From the IMG/VR virus record IMGVR_UViG_3300032268_000694, positions 55,276 through 119,275 of that record: DNA of 64,000 nt, one strand, 5' to 3'. Shown piece after piece: positions 34,608-42,226 of the stretch (the first letter of the stretch is position 1; each line of letters begins with the position of its first letter). This stretch comes from a virus. The position numbers and the translations under genes are program-made. Below the pieces are notes generated by a model that was not told where the DNA came from, ran no database searches, and was given only the letters and a program-made list of their open reading frames with translations.

Positions 34608-35359
34608 TCTCACTAAAATACTGGACCCCAGAAACATTTGAGGTATCAACATATAAGTGGAGTATTAACAACCGCAAAAACAAATCATACACTACTTCAG
34701 GATCGGATAATTCAGGTAAATGTATCTACACATATAATTCATTAGGATTTAGAGGCGATGAACCTAATAAACATGGTTTTAAAGTAATGTCTATAGGTTG
34801 TTCTCACACTGAAGGTGTTGGGTTGAATGATGATGAAACTTGGTCACATCAACTGTGTAAACTAATTAATGGAGTAGATTTAAATTTTGGTTATGGTGGT
34901 AGAAGTAATGATTATGTTACTCGATGTTTGTTAACATACTTTGACATAGTTAAACCTGATTTAGTATTAATCATGTATCCAGACCAGGATCGAAGAGAAT
35001 ATTATACTGAAGATGGAAATATAGAACCATTTGCTTATAATCCTTGGGGACATTTAATAGAAACAGAAGAGGGCAAAGAAATTTATAATGGTTTAATGGC
35101 AACAGCTAATAATGAATCTAATTATATAAATTGGTATAAAAATCATTTATTAATAAAATATTTTTTAGAAACAAAAAATTGTAAATGGGTGTGGAATGGA
35201 GCACATTTATTTGCTGGAATTAATGAGCTTAACAGATTTGATGGTGATTACAGAAATTTTATAGATTACGGAGCAGATGGGGCTCATTCCGGACCTCAAC
35301 ATAATAAACAATATGCAATAAATTTACACCAATTTTTAATAGATAATAAAATTAAATAA
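34604..35359 (+). CDS. SGNH/GDSL-family hydrolase 5 (GCSH type)
   Basis: 251 residues. Block I is VMSIGCSHTEGVGL, followed by FGYGGRSND (Gly block), LVLIMYPDQDRREY and the C-terminal DGAHSGPQHNKQYA, with the Asp and His of the triad. A paralogue of the gene at 24324, sharing order and spacing of all blocks. It overlaps the sulfotransferase-like gene by four bases, so it is probably part of the same modification unit. The last gene of the glycan island. Confidence 0.75.
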   Translation: MISLKYWTPETFEVSTYKWSINNRKNKSYTTSGSDNSGKCIYTYNSLGFRGDEPNKHGFKVMSIGCSHTEGVGLNDDETWSHQLCKLINGVDLNFGYGGRSNDYVTRCLLTYFDIVKPDLVLIMYPDQDRREYYTEDGNIEPFAYNPWGHLIETEEGKEIYNGLMATANNESNYINWYKNHLLIKYFLETKNCKWVWNGAHLFAGINELNRFDGDYRNFIDYGADGAHSGPQHNKQYAINLHQFLIDNKIK

Positions 35360-35367
35360 TTTTTTCA

Positions 35368-35375
35368 TATTTATA
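35368..35375 (+). promoter_or_regulatory. TATTTATA motif (putative late promoter)
   Basis: 20 bases before the ATG at 35396. It is part of the 14-base perfect palindrome ATTTATATATAAAT (35369-35382), so an inverted copy (TATAAATA at 35376-35383) is also present. Confidence 0.55.
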
Positions 35376-35395
35376 TATAAATAAAAACAACAATC

Positions 35396-35572
35396 ATGTT
35401 TAAAATCACTATGCAGTTCATTCCAGGAAATGACCAAATATGGGTAGAAAAAATAAACCCAACTGACCCTATTTATCAATATAACGATGAATCAGAAGCA
35501 CAAGCTAAAGCAGAAGAATTACAATCAGCTGACGCAACGGGACGCTTATATAGAGTAGATTCTTCTATATAA
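35396..35572 (+). CDS. Small unknown protein before the tail genes
   Basis: 58 residues. It begins MFKITMQFIPGNDQIWVEK and continues with an Ala/Glu/Gln helix, then GRLYRVD. The beta-hairpin, helix and strand pattern could be a tiny alpha/beta fold. It has its own upstream TATTTATA motif at the typical distance and is followed by a promoter-rich gap. No family recognised. Confidence 0.55.
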   Translation: MFKITMQFIPGNDQIWVEKINPTDPIYQYNDESEAQAKAEELQSADATGRLYRVDSSI

Positions 35573-35578
35573 AACAAG

Positions 35579-35610
35579 TTTGGTTGTCTTAATCCTTTTG
35601 TATATATTTA
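35579..35610 (+). promoter_or_regulatory. Host-type promoter candidate TTTG-N20-TATATTTA overlapping a late motif
   Basis: TTTG at 35579-35582, 20 bases, then TATATTTA at 35603-35610. This fits the Bacteroidota consensus TTTG-N19/21-TAnnTTTG except for the last base. The same box overlaps a TATTTATA motif (35605-35612) that is 20 bases before the ATG at 35633, so the gene may be read both early and late. The upstream box GTTTGGTTGTCT is almost the same as at 50920. Confidence 0.5.
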
Positions 35611-35632
35611 TATCAAACAAATAAAATTTATT

Positions 35633-35866
35633 ATGACAGTATTAGTAATCTTAATCATCGTTGCCGTAGCGGTATTCGTTGCTATGAAAACCGGTAAGGT
35701 AAAAGATGCAAACAACAACAACATTCCTGACGCTATCGAAAAACCACTCGAAGAAATTAAGGAAGTAATCGCTAAAGTAAAAGCTACTAAAGCACCAAAA
35801 TCACCAGTTGCTAACCCATCAGCAAAGAAACCAGTAGCAAAAACAACAGCTAAAAAAGCAAAATAA
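35633..35866 (+). CDS. Small membrane-anchored protein with Lys/Ala/Pro-rich tail
   Basis: 77 residues. An N-terminal membrane segment (VLVILIIVAVAVFVAM, 3-18) is followed by DANNNNIPDAIE, a calcium-loop-like element of thrombospondin-type repeats. A helix and then a Lys/Ala/Pro-rich tail (PVAKTTAKKAK) resembling histone H1 tails complete the protein. The orientation would put the basic tail in the cytoplasm or toward DNA. Function unknown. Confidence 0.6.
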   Translation: MTVLVILIIVAVAVFVAMKTGKVKDANNNNIPDAIEKPLEEIKEVIAKVKATKAPKSPVANPSAKKPVAKTTAKKAK

Positions 35867-35879
35867 AAAAAAAGTAGTT

Positions 35880-36152
35880 ATGAGTTTAAAATTAACGGCT
35901 GAAGAATTACAGCAAATAAAAGATCTACAGTCTAAATATAATCAAACTATATTTGAGGTTGGTGCGTCTGAAGCACAGCTAATTGCATTTCAACAAGGCA
36001 TTGAGAGGTTACAAAAAGCTAAAGAAGGTTTAATATCTGATCTATCATCAATTGAACAGAAAGAAACGGAACTAGTTAAATCTCTACAAGAAAAGTACGG
36101 ACAAGGCAATATAGATCTGGAAACAGGAGAAATAACATCGGATCAACAATAA
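35880..36152 (+). CDS. Small coiled-coil protein upstream of tail sheath
   Basis: 90 residues, nearly all predicted helix: two helices (about 6-30 and 38-75) separated by VGASEAQ, like a prefoldin-type hairpin. The end GNIDLETGEITSDQQ is acidic. The start is in the AGTTATG context. It could be a tail assembly helper, given that it is followed by sheath and tube genes, but no family is recognised. Confidence 0.6.
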   Translation: MSLKLTAEELQQIKDLQSKYNQTIFEVGASEAQLIAFQQGIERLQKAKEGLISDLSSIEQKETELVKSLQEKYGQGNIDLETGEITSDQQ

Positions 36153-36159
36153 CCTGCGG

Positions 36160-36225
36160 TTTATAATTGTTTTTGGATATTTATTATTAGGTCAATCCTA
36201 TTAAATTTTCAAAAACAATTATAAA
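36160..36225 (+). promoter_or_regulatory. Long hairpin with a TATTTATT promoter motif in its loop, before tail sheath gene
   Basis: A perfect 16-bp inverted repeat: left arm 36160-36175, right arm 36210-36225, plus two further pairs inward (one G-T). The loop (36178-36207) begins with TATTTATT (36178-36185) and holds a small TAGG/CCTA stem. The right arm ends two bases before the sheath ATG (36228). On read-through RNA the stem would bury the ribosome-binding region. RNA started from the motif would lack the left arm and be free. This matches the layout of T4 late genes such as soc and e. Confidence 0.7.
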
Positions 36226-36227
36226 AA

Positions 36228-37946
36228 ATGGGCGAAAAAATTTTATCTCCTGGCGTATTCCAAAATGAATCTGACCAATCGTTAGTTCAAAGAGGTATCC
36301 AAGGTACAGCAACTGCTTTAGTTGGTCCAACTGTGTTGGGTCAACCATTTGTTCCTACCTATGTTACTTCATATAGTGAATTTGCACAAAAATTCGGAGA
36401 AACATTCAAAAGTGGTAGTTACTACTACGAATATTTAACATCATTAGCTGCTTACGATTTCTTTAATAATGGTGGTCAAACATTATTAGTAACTAGAGTT
36501 ATCAGTGGTACATCTGGTGTTAGCACATATGCAAGTGCAAGTGTTGCTAGCTCTGCATCTCTTGGCACTTCATTTACTCTTGAAACATTAGCTTGGGGTG
36601 ATCAAATGAACAACTCCGGTAGTATTACAAATGGTGCTTTAGCATTAGGTACTGCAACTAACGTTCGCTACGAAATTATTAGTTTAAACACAGGAAGTGG
36701 TACATTTAACTTAGCAATACGTGCTGGTAATGACAATACTGCTCAAACTAACTATTTAGAAACCTTTCCTAACTTATCATTAGACCCAGCTTTACCTAAC
36801 TATATCTCTCGTGTTATTGGTGATACTAAACCAGTTTACAGAGTGGATGGTGATGGTACTCCATACATTGATTACACTGGCTCTTATGCTAATGCTTCTT
36901 CATATGTTCGTATAAAATCAGTAACCACTCCAAACATAGATTCAATTGATAATAATGGTAATTTTAAAACAGGATCTTATAGTGGTAGTTTACCAATAGT
37001 AGGTAGTGGTTCAATTGGTGGTGCTTTTCAAGGTGGTTTAGCTGCAACAGCAACTACTCAATTTATGAATGAAACAATTACAACAACAAACATTCAAGGA
37101 TTTGCTCCAGCTGATTACCAAGTAGCTTTCAATTTATTAAATAATAAAGACGAATACCAATTCAATGTATTAATAGCACCAGGTATTACTTTAGATAACA
37201 GTGCTGCTGCAACAATGATTTCTACTTGTGAAGGTAGAGGTGATGCTATTGCAATGATGGATTGTAAAGTATATGGTTCAACTGTAACAGGTGCTACTGC
37301 AGTTGCTTCTGGTCAGTCTAGTAACTACGCTGCTACTTATTGGCCTTGGGTTCAATTATTCTCAACTAAACTAGGCAAAGCAGTATGGGCTCCAGCTTCA
37401 ACTATAATGGGTGGTGTTTTAGCATTCAACGACCAAGTAGGTGCTGAATGGTTCGCACCAGCTGGTTTAAACAGAGGTGGTGTTAGCGCATTAAAAGCTG
37501 AAAGAAAATTATCTCAAGCAGATCGTGATGCATTATATGAAGGTAATGTTAACCCATTAGCTACATTCCCAGGAAATGGTGTTGTAGTATTTGGTCAAAA
37601 GACATTACAGAAGAAAGCTACAGCTTTAGATAGAGTAAATGTTCGTCGTTTATTAATTACATTAAAAGATTTCATCGGTCAAGTTGGAAACAACTTAGTA
37701 TTCGAACAAAATACAACAATAACTCGTAATAGATTCTTATCTCAAGTAAACCCTTACTTAGATAGTATTGTACAAAGACAAGGTTTGTATGCTTACCAAG
37801 TAGTGATGGATGATTCAAATAACACACCTGATGTAATCGATAGAAACCAATTAGTAGGTCAGATTTATATTCAACCAACTAAGACAGCTGAATTTATCAT
37901 ATTAAATTTCAACGTATTACCAACTGGCGCTACATTCCCTGGATAA
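36228..37946 (+). CDS. Contractile tail sheath protein (T4 gp18-like)
   Basis: 572 residues, close to T4 gp18 in size. The N-terminus SPGVFQNESDQS, then ALVGPTVLGQPFVPTYVTSY and FAQKFG, is the classic start of myovirus sheath proteins. The C-terminal domain has RRLLITLKDFIGQV, FEQNTTITRNRFLSQVNPYLDSI and the final strand WEFIILNF-like sequence (AEFIILNFNVLPTGATF) used for inter-subunit locking. It is followed by the tube gene, as in T4. Expression is probably late, with start-site masking on early RNA. Confidence 0.93.
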   Translation: MGEKILSPGVFQNESDQSLVQRGIQGTATALVGPTVLGQPFVPTYVTSYSEFAQKFGETFKSGSYYYEYLTSLAAYDFFNNGGQTLLVTRVISGTSGVSTYASASVASSASLGTSFTLETLAWGDQMNNSGSITNGALALGTATNVRYEIISLNTGSGTFNLAIRAGNDNTAQTNYLETFPNLSLDPALPNYISRVIGDTKPVYRVDGDGTPYIDYTGSYANASSYVRIKSVTTPNIDSIDNNGNFKTGSYSGSLPIVGSGSIGGAFQGGLAATATTQFMNETITTTNIQGFAPADYQVAFNLLNNKDEYQFNVLIAPGITLDNSAAATMISTCEGRGDAIAMMDCKVYGSTVTGATAVASGQSSNYAATYWPWVQLFSTKLGKAVWAPASTIMGGVLAFNDQVGAEWFAPAGLNRGGVSALKAERKLSQADRDALYEGNVNPLATFPGNGVVVFGQKTLQKKATALDRVNVRRLLITLKDFIGQVGNNLVFEQNTTITRNRFLSQVNPYLDSIVQRQGLYAYQVVMDDSNNTPDVIDRNQLVGQIYIQPTKTAEFIILNFNVLPTGATFPG

Positions 37947-37955
37947 GGGATGTAG
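37930..37955 (+). other. Stem-loop across the end of the tail sheath gene
   Basis: CTACATTCCCT (37930-37940) pairs with AGGGATGTAG (37946-37955) with one bulged T and a five-base loop containing the stop codon. No T-run follows, so it is not a standard terminator. It could be a processing or stability element between sheath and tube messages, or a weak terminator. Confidence 0.5.
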
Positions 37956-37963
37956 TTGCTTAA

Positions 37964-37971
37964 TATTTATT
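37964..37971 (+). promoter_or_regulatory. TATTTATT motif (putative late promoter)
   Basis: 25 bases before the tail tube ATG, inside the palindrome TTAATATTTATTAA and further flanked by TTGCT (37956-37960) and AGCAA (37975-37979). Confidence 0.55.
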
Positions 37972-37996
37972 AATAGCAATATAAACACAACATAAA

Positions 37997-38482
37997 ATGG
38001 CTGTATTATCACCAAACGAAATAATGTTCACAGCGTTTGAACCTAAAGTTCAGAATCGTTTTATCATGTACATCGATGGTATTCCTGCGTACTTGATTAA
38101 AAAAGCAACTGCTCCCGGATTTGAAGCTGGTGAAATTATTTTAGATCATATCAACGTTTACCGTAAAGTTAAAGGTAAAGTTCGTTGGAATGATATGACT
38201 TTAGAATTATACGATCCTGTAACCCCATCTGGTGCTCAATCAGTAATGGAATGGGCTCGTTTAGCACACGAATCAGTAACTGGTCGTGATGGTTACTCAG
38301 ATTTCTACAAAAAGAGTATCACATTAGACATCTTAGGTCCAGTAGGTGATGTAGTAGGTGAGTGGATTATCAACGGTGCTTACGTTAAAAATGCAACTTT
38401 CGGTGATTACGATTGGAGCTCAGACGCTGCTATTAGCTTATCAGTAGTGATAGCTATGGATTATTGCGTATTGAACTTCTAA
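37997..38482 (+). CDS. Tail tube protein (T4 gp19-like)
   Basis: 161 residues, the expected size for a gp19-type tube subunit. It has the family order: NRFIMYIDGIPAYLIKKATAPGFE, then VRWNDMTLELYDPVTPSGAQSVMEW, then ITLDILGPVGDVVGEWIINGAYVKNATFGDYDW. These proteins form the inner hexameric tube. It directly follows the sheath gene and is followed by a strong terminator, so a short separate transcript is likely, which suits a protein needed in many copies. Confidence 0.93.
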   Translation: MAVLSPNEIMFTAFEPKVQNRFIMYIDGIPAYLIKKATAPGFEAGEIILDHINVYRKVKGKVRWNDMTLELYDPVTPSGAQSVMEWARLAHESVTGRDGYSDFYKKSITLDILGPVGDVVGEWIINGAYVKNATFGDYDWSSDAAISLSVVIAMDYCVLNF

Positions 38483-38508
38483 TTATATTTCAATATCTTT
38501 TTATATAA

Positions 38509-38538
38509 GGCGTCTGCTTTTAGCAGACGTCTTTTTTT
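38509..38538 (+). terminator. Rho-independent terminator after tail tube gene
   Basis: Stem CGTCTGCT/AGCAGACG (8 bp, 38511-38529) extended by a G-T and a G-C pair, three-base loop, followed by seven T residues (38532-38538). A strong canonical terminator. Confidence 0.9.
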
Positions 38539-38544
38539 ATTTTA

Positions 38545-38552
38545 TATTTATA
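38545..38552 (+). promoter_or_regulatory. TATTTATA motif only 3 bases before an ATG
   Basis: Directly after the terminator and 3 bases before the ATG at 38556. If this is a promoter with a normal start distance, the message would be leaderless or would begin inside the start codon region. Two other genes (60870, 63924) show the same 3-base spacing. Confidence 0.45.
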
Positions 38553-38555
38553 TCC

Positions 38556-39050
38556 ATGGAATTATTAAATTCATTTGATAAAACAAAACTAGATTTAGAA
38601 AATCCTTCACCATCGGGTTTTAATAGGCTCGATACTATTACTGATTACAACGCTAATAGTACAGGTACCCCAACTAGTACAGCAAATCCTGGTGCTCCAT
38701 CTCGTTTTTTTCAAAAATTTGCTCCACAAGAAACATATTTACAGTACGTTAAAGATTTACCTGGCAAAAGTAATTTATTAAATTTAAGTGGTCCTAATAG
38801 TAATATTGATATTTCCACCAACATCAACTATTCAATATTTGACGCTACTAACCTTGACATTGAAAAACCAGGAGTTAATGGCGGTATTCCGTATAAGCAA
38901 GAAAAAGACCCAACAGTATACCCAGTAACAACACAAAGAGTAACATCATTAAGGGGAACATTTCCAGTACAGGGAGAGGGCGCTAAAAAATACACCCAAA
39001 CATTTACCCCAACTAAAACATACTCAGAGTTTATAAAGAAGTTTATTTAA
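38556..39050 (+). CDS. Unknown tail-associated protein
   Basis: 164 residues, polar and rich in Pro, Thr, Asn and Ser, probably extended. It contains FFQKFAPQETYLQYVKDLPG near 48-67 and, near the end, TFTPTKTYSEFIKKF. The two similar segments suggest a short internal repeat of a docking peptide. No Met other than the first exists, which supports the start. It lies between tube and baseplate-assembly genes, so a tail structural role is likely. Confidence 0.65.
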   Translation: MELLNSFDKTKLDLENPSPSGFNRLDTITDYNANSTGTPTSTANPGAPSRFFQKFAPQETYLQYVKDLPGKSNLLNLSGPNSNIDISTNINYSIFDATNLDIEKPGVNGGIPYKQEKDPTVYPVTTQRVTSLRGTFPVQGEGAKKYTQTFTPTKTYSEFIKKFI

Positions 39051-39082
39051 TACTTACTTGGTAAATGCCTTTTTTCTTCGTA

Positions 39083-39090
39083 TATTTATA
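39083..39090 (+). promoter_or_regulatory. TATTTATA motif (putative late promoter)
   Basis: 23 bases before the ATG at 39114, preceded by a T-rich stretch (CCTTTTTTCTTCG) that may end the upstream message. Confidence 0.55.
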
Positions 39091-39113
39091 TATATAATAA
39101 ATAAAATAAGTTT

Positions 39114-39857
39114 ATGGCTGAATTAAAAATTCCAACAGAAATCGTTTCGTTACCTTCAAAAGGCTTATTGTATCCTGAAACATCTCTACTATCTAAAGGT
39201 GAAGTTGAGATGAAATACATGACAGCAAAAGAAGAAGATATCCTTACGAATACCAACTACATCCGTCAAGGTACCGTTATTGATAAATTATTACAAGCAC
39301 TAGTTGTAACACCAATTGACTATAATGAATTATTAGTTGGTGATAAAAATGCAATTATGGTTGCTGCTCGCGTATTAGGTTATGGTAAAGATTATACTTT
39401 TACCTATAATGGTAAAGAAGCTACAGTAGATCTATCTACATTAGAAGATAAAGTAGTTGATGAATCGTTATTTACCCGTGGTATAAATGAATTTACATTT
39501 ACAACACCAAAAATCGAAAATGTACTAACATTCAGACTGTTAACACACAGTGATGAGAAAAAAATCGAAGCTGAAGTTAATGGTATGAAGAAAATCAACC
39601 CAGATTCTTCAACAGATATTACGACTCGTTTAAAATATATGATTACATCTGTGAATGGTGATCGTGAACAAAAATCAATTCGTGATTTCGTTGATAATCA
39701 TTTACTAGCACCAGATGCTAGAGCATTACGCGAATATTATGGCAAAGTCACCCCAGACGTTAATTTAATCTTCAAACCAGAAGATGAAAACTATACAGGG
39801 GAGGGTATAGCGGTACCTATTAATCTTAACTTTTTTTGGCCTGACTTCGGATTATAG
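39114..39857 (+). CDS. Baseplate hub assembly protein (T4 gp26-like)
   Basis: 247 residues. It has the conserved start of the T4 baseplate protein family: LPSKGLLYPETSLLSKGEVEMKYMTAKEEDILTN, then IDKLLQALV and a V-GDKNAIMVAARVLGYGKDY segment. In T4, gp26 is needed for assembly of the central baseplate hub. The next gene is a gp51-like protein, as expected for this pathway. The residues that follow the Cys-containing block in other family members are replaced here by a Cys-free loop. Confidence 0.75.
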   Translation: MAELKIPTEIVSLPSKGLLYPETSLLSKGEVEMKYMTAKEEDILTNTNYIRQGTVIDKLLQALVVTPIDYNELLVGDKNAIMVAARVLGYGKDYTFTYNGKEATVDLSTLEDKVVDESLFTRGINEFTFTTPKIENVLTFRLLTHSDEKKIEAEVNGMKKINPDSSTDITTRLKYMITSVNGDREQKSIRDFVDNHLLAPDARALREYYGKVTPDVNLIFKPEDENYTGEGIAVPINLNFFWPDFGL

Positions 39858-39864
39858 ATTAATT

Positions 39865-40119
39865 ATGTTTTCACAAATCCATGATATTGTATTTCATGGA
39901 AATGGTGGGTATGACTGGGAAACAATATACCATATGCCTATATGGTTGCGTAGATTCACATTTAATAAAGTAAAAGAATTTTACGATAAACAGAATGAAG
40001 AAAAAGATAAAATTGAAAATACGTTAGCAAATAAAAGTAATAAAAACGACTTATCGCGACCAAACATAGCTCCAAAACAACCCACACCAACATATATAGT
40101 AAAGGCGCCTAAGAAATAG
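39865..40119 (+). CDS. Baseplate hub assembly catalyst-like protein (T4 gp51-like)
   Basis: 84 residues. The N-terminal half holds YDWETIYHMPIWLRRFTFNKVKEFYDKQNEEK, the conserved (I/V)Y-MP-(W/H)LR-F motif of gp51-type proteins that follow gp26 in T4-like phages. The C-terminal half is a basic Pro/Asn/Lys tail. Its stop codon lies inside the loop of the following terminator. Identification is from the motif and from gene order. Confidence 0.6.
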   Translation: MFSQIHDIVFHGNGGYDWETIYHMPIWLRRFTFNKVKEFYDKQNEEKDKIENTLANKSNKNDLSRPNIAPKQPTPTYIVKAPKK

Positions 40120-40127
40120 GCGCTTTT
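40101..40127 (+). terminator. Rho-independent terminator overlapping the gp51-like stop codon
   Basis: Stem of 10 pairs (AAAGGCGCCT with AGGCGCTTTT, one G-T pair), seven-base loop AAGAAAT containing part of the TAG stop, then TTTT within the arm. It is followed 2 bases later by a TATTTATA motif. Confidence 0.85.
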
Positions 40128-40129
40128 AA

Positions 40130-40137
40130 TATTTATA
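40130..40137 (+). promoter_or_regulatory. TATTTATA motif (putative late promoter)
   Basis: 22 bases before the tape-measure ATG (40160) and immediately behind a terminator, a clean transcription-unit boundary. Confidence 0.6.
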
Positions 40138-40159
40138 TATAACACATCCGTAATAAATT

Positions 40160-42187
40160 ATGCCTGTTGATCCATTAATACTCGAAAAATTTAGTGATGA
40201 CTTAGAAACACTGGAAGGTCAACTGCAAAACATTGCTCGTAACCTAGAAAAAGGCTTATTAAATAAACTATCAGATTCAGTAACTGAGACTAGAAATTTA
40301 GTTGATGCTTTTGCTGATGGTGAAGATGTTACTAAAAAGTTAGCATCTCAAATGTCAAAGATGCAAAAGGAAAGTAATAAACTTTCTCTTAATGGCATCA
40401 AATTACAAAATGACTTAACACGAGTTCAAGCTTCAGGCAATAGATTAGCCGAAGAAAAAATAAGAAAAGCAATTTTACAAAATAATCTTGCTACTCAAAT
40501 AATAGAAAAAGAACAAACTCTTCTTAATTCTATCCAACAACAAGTTGAGGCTCAAAAAGGAGCATCTAAAGCCTTAGCAGACCAAATTAAGTCAGCTTTT
40601 TCTTTTGAAAAAATAATGTCTTCGGGTATAGTCAAAGCTGTCCTTGCCGTAGACACTCAAGTAACAAATCTTAATAAATCACTAGGCGTTAGTTACGAAT
40701 CAGCAAAGGAGTTAAGAGATGGTATGGAGTCTTTTGCCAAATCAGCTAATGATGGTTTTACCACAGTAGCACGATTATCAAAAGCACAAGCTGACTTAAC
40801 TGAACAATTAGGAATTGCAGTTGATTTTGGTAATGAGGAAAGACAACAATTCTCTAAATTAACAGAATTAGTAGGATTATCAGCAGATGAAGCAGGTAAG
40901 TTAGCTAGTTTCTCAGCAGCAGCTGGAGTGTCAACTGAAGATTACTTAAAAGATGTTCGCGCTGCTGGTTTTGCTTCTCAACAAGCTAATAAAATTCATA
41001 TTAGTGATAAGCAATTATTACAAAGTATATCTAAATTAAGCTCTGGTATATTAGTTAAATTCCAAGGTAATCCTAAAGCATTAGCTGAAGCAGTAATACA
41101 AGCTAAGAAATTTGGTTTAACCCTAGAACAAGTAAATAAAACAGGTGATGCTCTTCTAGAATGGGAATCATCAATAGAAAATGAACTTAAAGCAGAATTA
41201 ATAACTGGTAAGCAGTTAAATCTTGAAAGAGCAAGAGCTGCTGCCTTAACAGGTGATCAAGCTACATTAATGCAAGAAGTAGCTTCCCAAGCAGGTTCAT
41301 TAGAAGAATTTAGTAGTATGAATGTCATCGCTCAAAGATCATTAGCTGAAGCTTTTGGTATGAGTAGTGATCAAATGGCTGAAATGTTAATGCAACAAGA
41401 AGCCATTAACAAATATGGTAAAGCAGCTGAAGAACTTAATGCTCAACAACTAGAGGATTTTGAAAAATCAGGAATGTCTTTAGATGCTTATCTTGCAAAA
41501 GAAGCTGAAAAAGTAGATATTCAAACTAAGTTTAATACTGCAATGGAAAGAATGCAGGAGATATTAGGTAATATTGCTGCAGGTCCTTTAGGTACTATAT
41601 TAGGAATGTTTACTGATTTACTTAGTAATTCTACTAGCTTAGCAGCTATATTAGGTGGAGTAATGATGGTAAACCTAGCAAAAATGGTTGTTACCATGAA
41701 GAGATTAGCAAAAGTATCTAAATCAGGCGCTATTGTGGACATCATAGGTGCTGCATTTAAATCAGTAGGAGGAGTACCCGGTCTTGGTATGATTTTAGCT
41801 GGTACTGCTGCTGCAGCAGGTATTGCTTATCTAGCTAGTAAATCTCAAGATGTAGAAGATGGTATTGCCCCTCCAGGTAAGGGTCCATTCACCATTACAG
41901 ATAAATTTGGTGCAACTGCTGTAACAGCAGCAGGTGATGGTATTGCTGTTTCACCTAATATTAGTAAAAATGAAGGTATTTCTGCATCTAATGCCAATAA
42001 AGGTGGTGGTGATAATGCTGGATTAATGGCCGCAATCAATGAATTAAGAAATGCAGTAAACGCGTTAGCTATCAAGCCGGCACCAGCAATGTCACTTCAA
42101 GTAGGCGCAGAAAAATTAGGTGAAGTAGTTGGAAGACAAGCAGAAACAGGTACCAATCAATACAAAAATGCATATAGACTAGCATAA
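40160..42187 (+). CDS. Tail length tape measure protein
   Basis: 675 residues. Long helical and coiled-coil N-terminal two thirds (Lys/Glu/Gln/Ala-rich from residue 1 to about 480), then hydrophobic segments at about 470-505 (IAAGPLGTILGMFTDLL and ILGGVMMVNLAKMVV) and 535-560 (VPGLGMILAGTAAAAGIAYLA), as in tape measure proteins that enter the host membrane. The position, after tube and hub assembly genes and before baseplate genes, supports it. T4 gp29 is of similar size (590). Catalytic domains are not seen. Confidence 0.85.
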   Translation: MPVDPLILEKFSDDLETLEGQLQNIARNLEKGLLNKLSDSVTETRNLVDAFADGEDVTKKLASQMSKMQKESNKLSLNGIKLQNDLTRVQASGNRLAEEKIRKAILQNNLATQIIEKEQTLLNSIQQQVEAQKGASKALADQIKSAFSFEKIMSSGIVKAVLAVDTQVTNLNKSLGVSYESAKELRDGMESFAKSANDGFTTVARLSKAQADLTEQLGIAVDFGNEERQQFSKLTELVGLSADEAGKLASFSAAAGVSTEDYLKDVRAAGFASQQANKIHISDKQLLQSISKLSSGILVKFQGNPKALAEAVIQAKKFGLTLEQVNKTGDALLEWESSIENELKAELITGKQLNLERARAAALTGDQATLMQEVASQAGSLEEFSSMNVIAQRSLAEAFGMSSDQMAEMLMQQEAINKYGKAAEELNAQQLEDFEKSGMSLDAYLAKEAEKVDIQTKFNTAMERMQEILGNIAAGPLGTILGMFTDLLSNSTSLAAILGGVMMVNLAKMVVTMKRLAKVSKSGAIVDIIGAAFKSVGGVPGLGMILAGTAAAAGIAYLASKSQDVEDGIAPPGKGPFTITDKFGATAVTAAGDGIAVSPNISKNEGISASNANKGGGDNAGLMAAINELRNAVNALAIKPAPAMSLQVGAEKLGEVVGRQAETGTNQYKNAYRLA

Positions 42188-42195
42188 CCATTAAA

Positions 42196-42203
42196 TATTT
42201 ATA
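42196..42203 (+). promoter_or_regulatory. TATTTATA motif (putative late promoter)
   Basis: 23 bases before the ATG at 42227. The motif lies in the left arm of an imperfect inverted repeat (TTAAATATTT with AAATAATTAA, one mismatch). Confidence 0.55.
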
Positions 42204-42226
42204 CGAAATAATTAAATCATTAAAAA

